Below are positions 9,701-17,904 of a DNA stretch of 64,000 nt, piece by piece. Under the pieces are notes generated by a model. That model worked only from the letters and a program-made list of their open reading frames with translations, did not search any database and was not told the origin of the DNA. The stretch covers positions 39,252 through 103,251 of the forward strand of contig CALESY010000153.1 of assembly GCA_937919945.1 (NCBI GenBank), in the 5' to 3' direction. This stretch comes from an uncultured Chitinophagaceae bacterium (GTDB lineage: Bacteria > Bacteroidota > Bacteroidia > Chitinophagales > Chitinophagaceae). Position 1 is the first letter of the stretch, and the number at the start of each line of letters is the position of its first letter. Made by a program: the position numbers and the translations under genes.

Positions 9701-11315
9701 TAGCAGAACCGAAGCTACCTGTACCGATAGCATATGTAAACGGGGATACGCCCCCACCAGCTACTAATGTGATGCTGCCATTGCTGCCACCAAAGCATGT
9801 AGGCCTTACCAGTGTTACAGTAGGTATTATCGCCGGTGGTGGATTGATAGTTATAGTGGTGTCTTTAAAGCAGTTATTAGAATTTGATACCCTGAAAGTA
9901 TAGGTACCAGGATCCAAGCTATCTGTCTGTGCACCTGTCAGCCCGGTAAAGTTGTGTATAATGGTTGTACCTTGACGGATAGTTATAGTCCATGGCGACG
10001 GTGTTACGGATGGTGTCATACTAAATCTTGCCTTTTTTGTACAAGTGGCAGGAGATATGAGTGAAAATGCCATTGCCGGGTCTGGTAAAATAGTAATTGT
10101 ATAAGCTCTGGTTTGTGTGCTGGACAACGGACAGCCGGCATCTTTAAAATTGATAAAGAAATTGTATGTGCCTGGCGTAGCAGTTGCAAGATTCCAACTG
10201 AATACAGAGGTAGGTGCTGTAGTGTTATTGTTGGTTATTGTGAATGTAGCACCTGTTGGTATGCCGCTCGGAGTCATCACAATCGTATCACCTTCTACAT
10301 CTGTAGGGTTTATGTTGAAGGTAAGTGTACCTGCAGATTTGCACACTGTAAGTACAGTACCTCCACCAGTAACAGTACCTGCAGATGCATTGCTAATACC
10401 ACCTGTAGGCGCGTTATTATTACAATTATTAAGTACAACGAAGGTCATTTCGCGCATACTGGTGCCCACAAGTGTACTGCCCCTGTATTCATCTACCCTG
10501 AAAACAACTAATGAACGCTGTACCAGATTGGGTGTGAAGCTGAGCTGCCCAGTTGTGCTGCTGAAACTAAAGCTGCCTGTTGAAACTGCCAAAGGAGCAG
10601 TAGCGCTATAACCGGTAAGGTATGTAACTGTACCTCCACCACTTATCATACCAGGTACAAGGCTGTAAGATAATGCGTCGCTATTGGGGTCAACTGTACC
10701 CGGATTATTGTTGGCTGGTACATTGATACAGAAAAAAGGCGTGGGAATAGATGTATAAACAGGTGATGAATTGGCAGCGGTCAGGTTATTGAGTGTTGCC
10801 TCTAATGCCATGATGCTACCTCCACCTGTACCTGTAGTAATATTTGTAATAGTGGTACTACGGCCAGCTGAAGCGCTTGAACCCATAGCGCCTGTAAATA
10901 AGAACCGCCAGTTGGCCGATGTGCCACTAAGGGTGAAATTTCTTGAATACGTAAAGCGTTTAACACCTGGTATGGTGCCTGAAGTGCTTACACAGTTTGT
11001 ATTCCCTAATTGCGAAGGGCATACGGGTGTTACCTCAACACCTGCAGTCGGGGCCTGTATAATCAGGTTTTGACTCGTTACTAAAGTAGTGCCATTATAT
11101 AGCTCTACAGTAGGTGTACTTGTACTAAGGTTTGGAAAGGCAGAACCACTGCAGTCTCCATAAATCACCAAGGTGACAGTATATGTATTGCCCGATTGAT
11201 GTGTATAAAAAAAGTCGGCACCGTAAATATGCGTTGCTCGAGATTGATAAGTAGCAAGCAGGAAAACAAAGCATATAATAGCTGTTTTCTGCATAAACTG
11301 TAAAGCTTTTATCAT
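6762..11315 (-). CDS. Giant SprB-repeat surface protein, T9SS type B sorting (gliding-motility C-terminal domain)
   Basis: A secreted protein of 1517 residues. An N-terminal signal peptide precedes THIYGADFFYTHQSG. Residues up to about 500 form beta-rich domains, including a cadherin/Ig-like stretch (PTDVEGDTIVMTPSG). From residue 505 there are about twelve SprB-type repeats, each starting like PTCFGGSNGSI or VLCFGDTSGRV and ending in a YTFRIRDANNCTKDTTITI-like segment. The last 95 residues (VPDAFTPNGDGKNDKAKV to the end) are the gliding-motility-associated C-terminal domain, a T9SS type B sorting signal. Such proteins are exported by the type IX system and act as surface adhesins or filaments. 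Cell-surface adhesion is inference. A later in-frame ATG (residue 8) is an alternative start. Confidence 0.93.
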   Translation of the reverse strand: MIKALQFMQKTAIICFVFLLATYQSRATHIYGADFFYTHQSGNTYTVTLVIYGDCSGSAFPNLSTSTPTVELYNGTTLVTSQNLIIQAPTAGVEVTPVCPSQLGNTNCVSTSGTIPGVKRFTYSRNFTLSGTSANWRFLFTGAMGSSASAGRSTTITNITTGTGGGSIMALEATLNNLTAANSSPVYTSIPTPFFCINVPANNNPGTVDPNSDALSYSLVPGMISGGGTVTYLTGYSATAPLAVSTGSFSFSSTTGQLSFTPNLVQRSLVVFRVDEYRGSTLVGTSMREMTFVVLNNCNNNAPTGGISNASAGTVTGGGTVLTVCKSAGTLTFNINPTDVEGDTIVMTPSGIPTGATFTITNNNTTAPTSVFSWNLATATPGTYNFFINFKDAGCPLSSTQTRAYTITILPDPAMAFSLISPATCTKKARFSMTPSVTPSPWTITIRQGTTIIHNFTGLTGAQTDSLDPGTYTFRVSNSNNCFKDTTITINPPPAIIPTVTLVRPTCFGGSNGSITLVAGGGVSPFTYAIGTGSFGSANVFTGLSAGSYTMRIKDANDCIKDTTVQLQNPPDIALSIVSTKPKCNYFSSGLITVTASNGTTPYQYALGTGSFSSTNTFSGLFSGTYLIRVRDSNNCTKDSNFVLNDSIAIHASAVVTNVLCNGDNTGAIALTGNSGTAPYFYRLNPGTFGTSGTFNSLPATVHTFRIKDVDSCYLDTAITITQPPRLASSIVRNNVTCFGLSDGTITMTGVGGVSPYTYAQGSGTFSGTNVFTGLAAGTYTFRVKDANDCIRDTSITITQPNILAFSNIAITEPVCNGNSNGFITITATGGTTAYSYAINTSPFVGSSTFSGLAAGTYTLRIRDANNCSVDSNVTMNQPTRIIPSLQVKQSTCTPLNNGNVIVNVTGGVPGYVYAIGAAPFSSTNTFSSLAAGTYTFYIRDTRLCIKDTTITIIDSTRVNANYTVNNVRCFGDSNASIVVATTSGQSPFTYSLNSNPFVGTSTFSNLPIGTYTVAIRDNLGCRKDTSVTVTQPTLLVPFATVSTPTCFGFANGRVTINAFGGVFPYSFALGTGTFSAVNTFNGLTAGTYTFRIRDANNCTKDTTITITQPTKLEFQSLDIQNVLCFGDTSGRVVINGTGGTTPYAYAANALPYNANNTKTGLKVGVNMIRIRDANNCDLDTALRLTEPAKLLLNIPSITQPTCEGFKDATIVVSAQGGTMPYLYAINSGSTQSSNVFSQLSEGTYTLSVRDSNNCTHDTAITLQGYPKIIVEDATPKPVSCFGFADGQIKLTVTGGVQPLMYQIDNRTPVSIAAFFDLLAGKYRVRIIDDKNCTKDTTIQVTQPDKLSTIIKVAPNDCEGYDDGGFVRAEVTGGTMPYKYRWAGNEQLTNEELRNVANGKYFVWITDANSCKDSSGGEVLYDDCCKTFVPDAFTPNGDGKNDKAKVLFKGDFMLKRFAIYNRFGQQVFETSIIGDGWDGMYNGKPQDLGTYNYYVKGICGNKGTREVEYKGTIILVR
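7050..9803 (-). repeat. Tandem SprB repeats, about 230-bp unit, twelve copies
   Basis: Within the surface-protein gene a unit of about 77 codons recurs about twelve times. Each copy has a Cys-Phe/Asn-Gly motif (for example CFGDSNASI), a central YALGTGSF-type strand and a second Cys in DANNC/DSNNC. The copies have diverged in DNA sequence, so the period is clear at protein level and only partly in the bases. Confidence 0.85.
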
Positions 11316-11571
11316 ACTGATAAATTACAAAAATCTACAATTGCCGGCAATGCCGGATTTAATAAACACACAGAGGGGTACGCAACTCTACATTATTGTT
11401 AGCCAGACACTAACATATTTACAAAGTGTTGGGTTTTATAGAAATACAAATTATGCCATTTTTATGACATAACAATATGTCTATGTGGTAATACAAACTT
11501 ATTACAGTTCTATGAACTTAAGAAACAATACCGTCTGAATATGGAATAGAAACAGATGAGGGGAGAGAAAA

Positions 11572-13059
11572 TCAAAACAAACGTTTGTTTTCTTTAACCG
11601 AGCGTAAATAATTTTTAATATCGGGCGATGGTTGCAGCCATAAAAGCATGATGACAAACAGTATGAGAATACATGTGCTGCGGAGCAAAGTATCTATGTA
11701 AAGATTACCAATTTGAGGCAAGATGTATGAAAAGCAGACTGCAGGCATAGAAGATATTAGTATCAATATTGACCTTCGGGATATTGGCATAAGTCCCAAT
11801 TTTTGTTTCAGAAATAGCAGCTTTACAATATTAAAAAGAAAAAAACCAATTGTATTAGCCCATGCAGCGCCAGCTAACCCGTATACAGGTATAAATATGA
11901 AGTTGAGGATAATAATTAGAGCCACCAATAAAGCTGTAATGTAAAAATTGAATTTATAATATTCTGACATACTCAAAATTTCAGAATTTATACCTGTGAG
12001 CATATCAAAATACCGACCCAACATCAATATAGGTACAACTGTAGCAATACCCGAATAGCTTTCATCAAAAACACTCGTAATGTTATGCATGTTGGCAAGT
12101 ATCAGTATCGACATGATTGTTGCAACTATCTGTATGTTAAGTGAGGTCCTCGTAAAAAGGTCTTTAACGGTAGTTTTATCATTTTGATTATAGGCTTTTG
12201 TAACCATCGGAGTAGCTGCGTTAGCTAAAGACCTATAGGGTATCTGATATATGGAAATAATAAGTATACAAACTGAATAAATAGCAACACTGGCCATACC
12301 CCCTTTGTCAAATATAGCCAACATTTGCATATCTACATTGATAAGCAATGCTATTGACACGTTTATCAGTACATGAAATGCAGCAAATGATGCTATATCT
12401 TTATATTCAGCCTTAGAAAATAATTGCCAGTTTAAAGAAAATCCAAAGCCATCAGTTTTTGTTGCTAGTTTCCATAATATAGCTATAGGTACTAGGTGTA
12501 TGAAAATGCTCAGAATTATGAAAGTACTGAAAGAGATGTAGTCATACCCCATCAAAATTACTAACACAATATTTATACATCGCAATAATATTTCTTTTAT
12601 AAAAGTAGAAATGGCTACTTTCATTTGAGATCCAAGATATTGCTCCAACAATGTCATTACAGACCATAACAACACATATAATGGCAGCCATGCATAGTAT
12701 TTGAGTACATATTCAATATCTACTGGTTGATATAACCCTACTATAGCGTCCTTGAAAAAGAAATATACAATAGTAAAAAGTGCAGTAATACAAACCGGCA
12801 CTACTGCGCTGATTGTAAACAGCAATTTCCTTTTTTCGTCCTTTGCGTTATACTTGTACACATATACGTACAACATGTTGTGCACACCAAATAATATAAA
12901 GTTGGATGCAAGCACAGCTTGTGTAAGCAGGTTTCGTGAGTAACCAAATGCTTGTTGTGGCATCAGTTTTGTGGATAAATAGACGGTTAATGCACCGAGC
13001 AGTGCCCCGGCAAATGTGACTATTGTCGTTTTTACAGATTGTCTAAAAACAATGCCCAT
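11572..13059 (-). CDS. Oligosaccharide flippase (Wzx/MATE-like polysaccharide biosynthesis protein)
   Basis: Integral membrane protein of 495 residues with about 12-14 hydrophobic segments, for example TTIVTFAGALLGALTVYLST and IVLVILMGYDYISFSTFIIL. The pattern is that of the polysaccharide biosynthesis/oligosaccharide flippase family, which moves lipid-linked sugar units across the inner membrane. It is the last gene of a five-gene minus-strand glycan cluster, 17 bases after the FkbM methyltransferase gene. An 18-base palindrome overlaps its last codons. The exact glycan (O-antigen, capsule or exopolysaccharide) cannot be read from the sequence. Confidence 0.85.
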   Translation of the reverse strand: MGIVFRQSVKTTIVTFAGALLGALTVYLSTKLMPQQAFGYSRNLLTQAVLASNFILFGVHNMLYVYVYKYNAKDEKRKLLFTISAVVPVCITALFTIVYFFFKDAIVGLYQPVDIEYVLKYYAWLPLYVLLWSVMTLLEQYLGSQMKVAISTFIKEILLRCINIVLVILMGYDYISFSTFIILSIFIHLVPIAILWKLATKTDGFGFSLNWQLFSKAEYKDIASFAAFHVLINVSIALLINVDMQMLAIFDKGGMASVAIYSVCILIISIYQIPYRSLANAATPMVTKAYNQNDKTTVKDLFTRTSLNIQIVATIMSILILANMHNITSVFDESYSGIATVVPILMLGRYFDMLTGINSEILSMSEYYKFNFYITALLVALIIILNFIFIPVYGLAGAAWANTIGFFLFNIVKLLFLKQKLGLMPISRRSILILISSMPAVCFSYILPQIGNLYIDTLLRSTCILILFVIMLLWLQPSPDIKNYLRSVKENKRLF

Positions 13060-13076
13060 CCGTCTTTTTATGTGTT

Positions 13077-13832
13077 TTATAAAAACTGTATGAAAATATT
13101 TTCACCATTTATTTCCATTCTATATCTCGATGTATTAATGGCGTTAAAGAAAGCGTTGGCGGTGCCTTGTTTCATCCTATCGTGCAGTTCTGTAACGAGT
13201 ATTTTTATTTTGCCCAACCACAGCCCGTTGTTTTCAGTAAATACTTCTTTTTCAGACCCCTCAATATCAATTTTAAGTATATCAATAGACGAAAGTTTAT
13301 ACTCTTGTATAATATCATAAATACCAATAGCAGGAATGGCACCTGGTGTCTCTTCCTGACATTCCTTTACAGCAAATGCCCATTCGCCAATACCCTGATC
13401 TACGATTTCAAGCGAAGTCTTTTTTGTCCAGATTCCATTGTTGATACAGGTTATATTTGAATAGTTGGCTGTATTTTTTTTAAGCATTTCAAAGTTAGAT
13501 GGCTCTGGTTCAATGGCTATAATCTTAGCATCAGGGAATAACTTAGCAAAGTAAATAGAAGCGAAGCCTATATTGGCACCACAGTCAACAATGGTTTTGG
13601 GATTATCTATATATGGGAAAGCATATTCTTCTTGTTCAAACACTTGCAGAAATGTTTCGTAGTCTGAAGAAGCGGTACGCAGGTAGATGGGGTACTTGAA
13701 GCCTTTTAGCTTCACAGAAATTATTTTACGTTTTTTGGCGTGTTTATTTTTCCAAAGGATAAAACCTCCATAGCCAAACTTTATGTATTGACTATAAGAT
13801 TTGTAAAGTCCATGCAACAAAGCACCTAACAT
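13077..13832 (-). CDS. FkbM family methyltransferase
   Basis: A 251-residue S-adenosylmethionine-dependent methyltransferase. IVDCGANIGFASIYFAKLFP (residues 81-100) is the SAM-binding loop, IIAIEPEPSNFEMLKKN the acidic second motif, and DILKIDIEGSEKEVF the characteristic FkbM motif. Members O-methylate small molecules or glycans. In this cluster it most likely methylates a sugar of the surface polysaccharide, which is inferred from context. The gene follows the second methyltransferase gene by 7 bases, so the two are probably translated from one message. Confidence 0.88.
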   Translation of the reverse strand: MLGALLHGLYKSYSQYIKFGYGGFILWKNKHAKKRKIISVKLKGFKYPIYLRTASSDYETFLQVFEQEEYAFPYIDNPKTIVDCGANIGFASIYFAKLFPDAKIIAIEPEPSNFEMLKKNTANYSNITCINNGIWTKKTSLEIVDQGIGEWAFAVKECQEETPGAIPAIGIYDIIQEYKLSSIDILKIDIEGSEKEVFTENNGLWLGKIKILVTELHDRMKQGTANAFFNAINTSRYRMEINGENIFIQFL

Positions 13833-13839
13833 ATTCTTA

Positions 13840-14550
13840 TTATTTTTTTACAGCCAGTACTATATTGTTACTGAACAAGTCGTTACGTTTTATTTTTTCA
13901 GGTAGTATTTTATTTAAAACAGATATTACAACAATGATAGGTAAAATAAATAATTGGTGGAGCAGAAGATAAAGTATCAGAGGTTTTTTGGGTAAGTAAC
14001 AATACAATAAGTACATGGTGATTTGTGCATGTGTTTCAATAAAATTTCCTGCTTTAACAAGTTCTTTTATTTCAAAACCATTTTTTTGCAGCAAATGCTG
14101 TATGCCAAAACTGGTGTAGCGTGCAAAGTCGTAAGGCTTTTCATGTTCGGGCCATACAAATGGACAAGTAATTAGAAGAAAGCCTCCGGGCTTCATTACT
14201 CTATTTATTTCAGGCAACACTTCGTCTATATTGAACACGTGTTCAAACACTTCAGTAGCAAAAACATGGTTGAAATGATTGTCATTGAAAGGAATTGTTT
14301 TACCATCATAATAAACATCTATTTGTTCGTTTTTATGAGAATGGCCTGAAACTTCTATATCTAAACCTATATAGTTATCAGCTGTTGTAAACAAAGACTT
14401 ATACGGTTTAGAACCACAACCAAAATCCAGTACATCACCTTTAAGTTTCGGGGCAAATTTTCGGATATTATCATATAATCTTTTTCTTATAAAAAAGAAC
14501 GGGTTGCTGAAAACATGATACCACTTAATGTCGAAATTCTCAATGTTCAT
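13840..14550 (-). CDS. Class I SAM-dependent methyltransferase
   Basis: A 236-residue methyltransferase of the type 11/UbiE-like class. KGDVLDFGCGSKPYKSLF is motif I, YIGLDIE the second strand with its acidic residue, NHVFATEVFEHVFNIDEVL motif II, and RVMKPGGFLLITCPFVWPEHE the post-motif region. A hydrophobic C-terminal segment (LILYLLLHQLFILPIIVVISVL) suggests membrane association. It is embedded in the glycan cluster between GT2 and FkbM genes. The acceptor is unknown and probably a sugar or lipid-linked intermediate. Confidence 0.85.
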   Translation of the reverse strand: MNIENFDIKWYHVFSNPFFFIRKRLYDNIRKFAPKLKGDVLDFGCGSKPYKSLFTTADNYIGLDIEVSGHSHKNEQIDVYYDGKTIPFNDNHFNHVFATEVFEHVFNIDEVLPEINRVMKPGGFLLITCPFVWPEHEKPYDFARYTSFGIQHLLQKNGFEIKELVKAGNFIETHAQITMYLLYCYLPKKPLILYLLLHQLFILPIIVVISVLNKILPEKIKRNDLFSNNIVLAVKK

Positions 14551-14561
14551 TATTCACTAAA

Positions 14562-15365
14562 TTAACTACAATATCGGATGTACAGCCCTTTTAACAAGTT
14601 ATGCAACATTGATACAAACAATATTATGTTAAATGGTTTTAGTTTTTCTAAAAATGATATCCTATACCAGTAGCACCACTTGGTATTGAAACTACGTATA
14701 TGATAATTGCGCTTTTTGTTTCGGTTATTGCTTATTGTATAAGAGTTGTTGTGTATTCTGTAAAGTAATAATGGTTCAGCAAGTTTGTGAATAGTAACGC
14801 CATCATTTATCATTCTCAACCAAAGGTCATAGTCTTCAAAGTCGGTATGCCTATATCCATACTGTACATATGGTACTTTACGCATCATAATAGAAGAATG
14901 GCCAAGTACATTGCTATATGGCAAGCTATATTTAATAGCTTGTGGTGTTATATGTGACGAATTATATCTACTCAATCGTACTCCATTTTCATCAATATAT
15001 TCCATGATGCAGTCTACCATCACTACATCCTCATTATTATCCAAATAATCCACTTGTTTGTATATTCTATCTGGCAAGCAGATATCATCAGCATCCATAC
15101 GCGCTACATACTTGCCATTACACAATTTCAACGCAGCATTTAGTGTGTTAACAAGCCCCATATTGTCAGGATTTTTATGAAGCTTTATTCTGGGATCTTT
15201 GTAGCGTTGTATAATACTTACTGAATCATCTGTACTACCATCATCAACTATTATCAACTCAAACTTAGTATAGGTTTGGTTCAAAATACTGTCAATAGCT
15301 TCCCGCAAGTGCTTTTCACCGTTGTACACGGGCAGTATAATGCTTACTAATGCTTGCTCTTTCAA
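14562..15365 (-). CDS. Glycosyltransferase family 2
   Basis: A 267-residue GT-A fold glycosyltransferase. It begins VSIILPVYNGEKHLREAIDS and continues with FELIIVDDGSTDDS, the nucleotide-sugar-binding acidic pair. KYVARMDADDICLP near residues 88-101 carries the DxD metal-binding motif. It should transfer an activated sugar to the growing lipid-linked glycan on the cytoplasmic side of the inner membrane. It lies in the same-strand cluster, 11 bases before the methyltransferase gene. Donor and acceptor cannot be assigned. Confidence 0.9.
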   Translation of the reverse strand: MKEQALVSIILPVYNGEKHLREAIDSILNQTYTKFELIIVDDGSTDDSVSIIQRYKDPRIKLHKNPDNMGLVNTLNAALKLCNGKYVARMDADDICLPDRIYKQVDYLDNNEDVVMVDCIMEYIDENGVRLSRYNSSHITPQAIKYSLPYSNVLGHSSIMMRKVPYVQYGYRHTDFEDYDLWLRMINDGVTIHKLAEPLLLYRIHNNSYTISNNRNKKRNYHIRSFNTKWCYWYRISFLEKLKPFNIILFVSMLHNLLKGLYIRYCS

Positions 15366-15427
15366 ATATGACTGCCAAAAATAAGGGAAAAAACAGGTTG
15401 GGGATAGTTAAAAACTATAAGGATTAT

Positions 15428-16624
15428 TTACAAGTATGCCTTAAAGAACTGTTGATACTTAGCTACAAAGTGTTTTTTATCAAAATGTGTTTTAGCATAT
15501 TGATAAGCAGATGCTGCTAGACCTGTCCATTCATCTTTATTATTAATTAGCATTGAGAGTAGCTCACAACCTTGTTGCACAACTCCATCCTCATCTTGCG
15601 GGTTGGCTATAAGTAGTGCATTTATTTTATGGTGCAGGTGGGTTTTGTTGCCATCAAGTGCAGTAACAACAGGTATGCAGCCGTGCGCCATGCCTTCTTT
15701 AATAATCATTGGGAATCCTTCGTAAGCCGATGTCATGAGAATGGCGTGGCTATTTATATATAATTTCTGCATGTTAGCTGCTTCGCTAATTTCGCCGTGT
15801 ATGATACAGTTTTGTTTAATATGGTCTGACAACTCGTCCATCATTGTACCTGCAAAATGGAATTCAATCGGTAATTGTGCCTGTATACATTTTTCTGCAA
15901 TCTTATTGATCAGATAAATTCTTTTTTGTGCACCACCCCTGCCTGCATACAAAACTTTTAACGGTAAAGTGTGATTTTTTATAATATTATCTGGTATTAC
16001 AGTTCCGTTTTCTATAGTGTGTAAATTTTTTGTATATATTGTAGGTATATTATATTCTTCATATTGTTTTTTTACATTTTGTGGTGTAGCTGTGTCTATA
16101 AACATTCTGTTAGTTAGATATTTATAATTGCCGAGCCCGAAATACTCCATGCCGTTATTGCCATATGTAAAATTGTGCAGCAATTCTGTTTTAATATGTT
16201 TTTTATTAATAAAAAATAGCATGTCATAAAAAAACGTACTGTTTGAACTGAATATGTGTGCTTTGGGGTGCTTATTGATATAAAATGCATAATAATGGAC
16301 CGTAAATAGCCTGAAAAGGAGATTGTCACACCAAAAATGAATATCTGCACAAAGGCTATTAGGCGTTGTATAGAATTCATCTCTAAGAAAGCTATTCATA
16401 GACTTTCTTGTGAAATACACTTGTTTATATATGTCTGAAACACTACTAAGTATGTCAAGATGCACTCTCTGAGCACCACCAATTGCATATCTGTCGAAGA
16501 AAAAAAAGAGACCTGTAGGATTTCTACGTTTAAAAAAAACAAAAGGATATATAAAAATCAATGCTAAGGGATAGGTAAAACATAACAATACCCTGAACAA
16601 TTTAATTTTTGTGAGGTTATGCAT
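15428..16624 (-). CDS. Glycosyltransferase family 4 (GT-B fold)
   Basis: A 398-residue glycosyltransferase. The N-terminal half includes a hydrophobic segment (LLCFTYPLALIFIYPFVFF) and DRYAIGGAQRVHLDIL, the glycine-rich acceptor-side loop. The C-terminal half has VLYAGRGGAQKRIYLINKIAEK and SAYEGFPMIIKEGMAHGCIPVV, with the E-x7-E pair typical of GT4 enzymes. As the first gene of the minus-strand cluster it probably starts the operon, back to back with nuoA. It is likely to add a sugar to the surface glycan, specificity unknown. The N-terminal hydrophobic stretch may anchor it to the membrane. Confidence 0.87.
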   Translation of the reverse strand: MHNLTKIKLFRVLLCFTYPLALIFIYPFVFFKRRNPTGLFFFFDRYAIGGAQRVHLDILSSVSDIYKQVYFTRKSMNSFLRDEFYTTPNSLCADIHFWCDNLLFRLFTVHYYAFYINKHPKAHIFSSNSTFFYDMLFFINKKHIKTELLHNFTYGNNGMEYFGLGNYKYLTNRMFIDTATPQNVKKQYEEYNIPTIYTKNLHTIENGTVIPDNIIKNHTLPLKVLYAGRGGAQKRIYLINKIAEKCIQAQLPIEFHFAGTMMDELSDHIKQNCIIHGEISEAANMQKLYINSHAILMTSAYEGFPMIIKEGMAHGCIPVVTALDGNKTHLHHKINALLIANPQDEDGVVQQGCELLSMLINNKDEWTGLAASAYQYAKTHFDKKHFVAKYQQFFKAYL

Positions 16625-16754
16625 GTTTAATTAATTATCCTGTTTGGGATAGTGAAAGTAGCAATAAGTTGGGGAATGATAAAAAACAGAAAATGAAGGC
16701 AACCAATATTAAAAAATGATGATGCAAAAATAGCATCAAAAAGCCTTGTATATC

Positions 16755-16785
16755 CTTGTAAATTCGCCCCATAACTATAACTTTG
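16755..16785 (+). promoter_or_regulatory. Probable promoter of the nuo operon
   Basis: CTTG (16755-16758) and TAACTTTG (16778-16785) fit the Bacteroidota -33 and -7 elements with 19 bases between them. The start of transcription would be near 16792, about 30 bases before the nuoA ATG. No Shine-Dalgarno sequence is visible. Confidence 0.6.
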
Positions 16786-16822
16786 CTACCTCTGTTCAGA
16801 ACGTTCGAAGTATTGTAGTAAT

Positions 16823-17215
16823 ATGAATTTTCTATTATTGGCTGCCGACCAGCAAACACCATTCAGTTACTTACCTGTAGCCATTCAATTATTGGTGGGT
16901 ATAGGCTTTGTGGTATTAACGATAGGTGCTTCTCAGTTTTTAGGGCCTAAGCGAAATACCGCAGATAAACTTATCAACTTCGAAAGTGGTATCCCCTCTG
17001 TTGGCAATGCTCGCCAGCCTATGGCTATCAAATATTTTTTGGTTGCCATATTATTTGTCTTGTTCGATGTGGAAGTAATTTTCTTCTATCCTTACGCAGT
17101 CAATTTTAAAGAGCTGGGACAAGAGGGCTTTCTGGCTGTTATTATGTTTGTCGCCTTTTTCCTATGCGGGTTTATATATATTGTTAAAAAAGGTGCATTG
17201 GATTGGGAAGATTAG
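16823..17215 (+). CDS. nuoA: NADH-quinone oxidoreductase subunit A
   Basis: A 130-residue membrane subunit of respiratory complex I with three hydrophobic segments. FESGIPSVGNARQPMAIKYF is the conserved loop and LFVLFDVEVIFFYPYAV the second helix with its buried acidic residues. Together with NuoH, J and K it forms the quinone-side membrane module that couples electron transfer to proton pumping. It is the first gene of a continuous same-strand nuoA-N operon with a promoter directly upstream. Confidence 0.97.
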   Translation: MNFLLLAADQQTPFSYLPVAIQLLVGIGFVVLTIGASQFLGPKRNTADKLINFESGIPSVGNARQPMAIKYFLVAILFVLFDVEVIFFYPYAVNFKELGQEGFLAVIMFVAFFLCGFIYIVKKGALDWED

Positions 17216-17274
17216 ATGAAAGTTTAACCATATCAATGTTGTAATTGTTATTACAACTAAATAATGAACAAATT

Positions 17275-17838
17275 ATGGGACGTCCCGTACAATACAATAC
17301 AAATGTGAAGCTTGCCCCGATGCCTGAAGGCTATTCGGGAGAAGGGTTTATGGCTACTTCTTTTGATAAAGTAGTAGGCTTAGCACGTAAGAATTCTTTG
17401 TGGCCTCTGCCTTTTGCAACATCTTGCTGTGGTATAGAGTTTATGGCTACCATGGGTTCTAACTACGACCTTGCACGTTTTGGTTCAGAGCGTATGGGTT
17501 TTACACCCCGCCAGTGCGATATGCTCTTGGTAGCAGGTACAATAGCCAAAAAAATGGCACCTGTATTACGCCAGGTTTACTTGCAAATGGCTGAACCGCG
17601 CTGGGTAATAGCTATTGGAGCATGTGCATCAAGCGGTGGTATATTCGACTCTTACCCTGTATTGCAAGGTATAGACCAGGTAATACCTGTTGATGTGTAT
17701 GTTGCAGGATGCCCTCCACGCCCCGAAGCAATATTGGATGGTATTGTAAAGCTGCAGGACCTGGTACATAACGAAAGCTTGCGACGCCGTAACAGCCCGC
17801 AGTATAAAGCATTACTTGAAAGCTACGCAATACAGTAA
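17275..17838 (+). CDS. nuoB: NADH-quinone oxidoreductase subunit B
   Basis: A 187-residue peripheral-arm subunit that holds the last iron-sulfur centre, N2, next to the quinone site. The four ligands are visible: the CC pair at residues 51-52 (ATSCCGIEFMA), Cys117 (GACASSGG) and Cys146 (VAGCPPRPEAI). I chose the ATG that gives MGRPVQYNTNVKL. An in-frame TTG 30 bases upstream would add ten residues, but the family normally starts close to this point. It partners with NuoC and NuoD in the connecting module. Confidence 0.96.
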   Translation: MGRPVQYNTNVKLAPMPEGYSGEGFMATSFDKVVGLARKNSLWPLPFATSCCGIEFMATMGSNYDLARFGSERMGFTPRQCDMLLVAGTIAKKMAPVLRQVYLQMAEPRWVIAIGACASSGGIFDSYPVLQGIDQVIPVDVYVAGCPPRPEAILDGIVKLQDLVHNESLRRRNSPQYKALLESYAIQ

Positions 17839-17904
17839 TTCAAAAGCAAAACTCAAAAATGGTACTACCATTTTGATTGTTGACTTTTTACTTCGATTTA
17901 TTTT
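17837..17904 (+). repeat. nuo spacer repeat before nuoC
   Basis: The spacer contains AATTCAAAAG, a hairpin AAAATGG/CCATTTT around TACTA (17856-17875), then TTGTTGACTTTTTACTTCG. It is a degenerate relative of the spacers before nuoE, nuoG, nuoI and nuoK. Confidence 0.5.

Noticed and set aside
7050..9803. Regular repeats that might suggest a CRISPR array
   Set aside because: Units are about 230 bases, diverged, and in one open frame that encodes SprB domains.
11574..11591. Perfect palindrome AAAACAAACGTTTGTTTT at the end of the flippase gene
   Set aside because: It encodes the last residues and stop of the gene and has no loop for a hairpin. Function is not supported.
12970..12978. Perfect DnaA box TGTGGATAA
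   Set aside because: A single copy inside the flippase coding frame. One such match in 64 kb is expected by chance.
16635..16862. Minus-strand open frame over the nuoA start
   Set aside because: It overlaps the nuo promoter and the conserved nuoA start in antisense and has no recognisable protein features.
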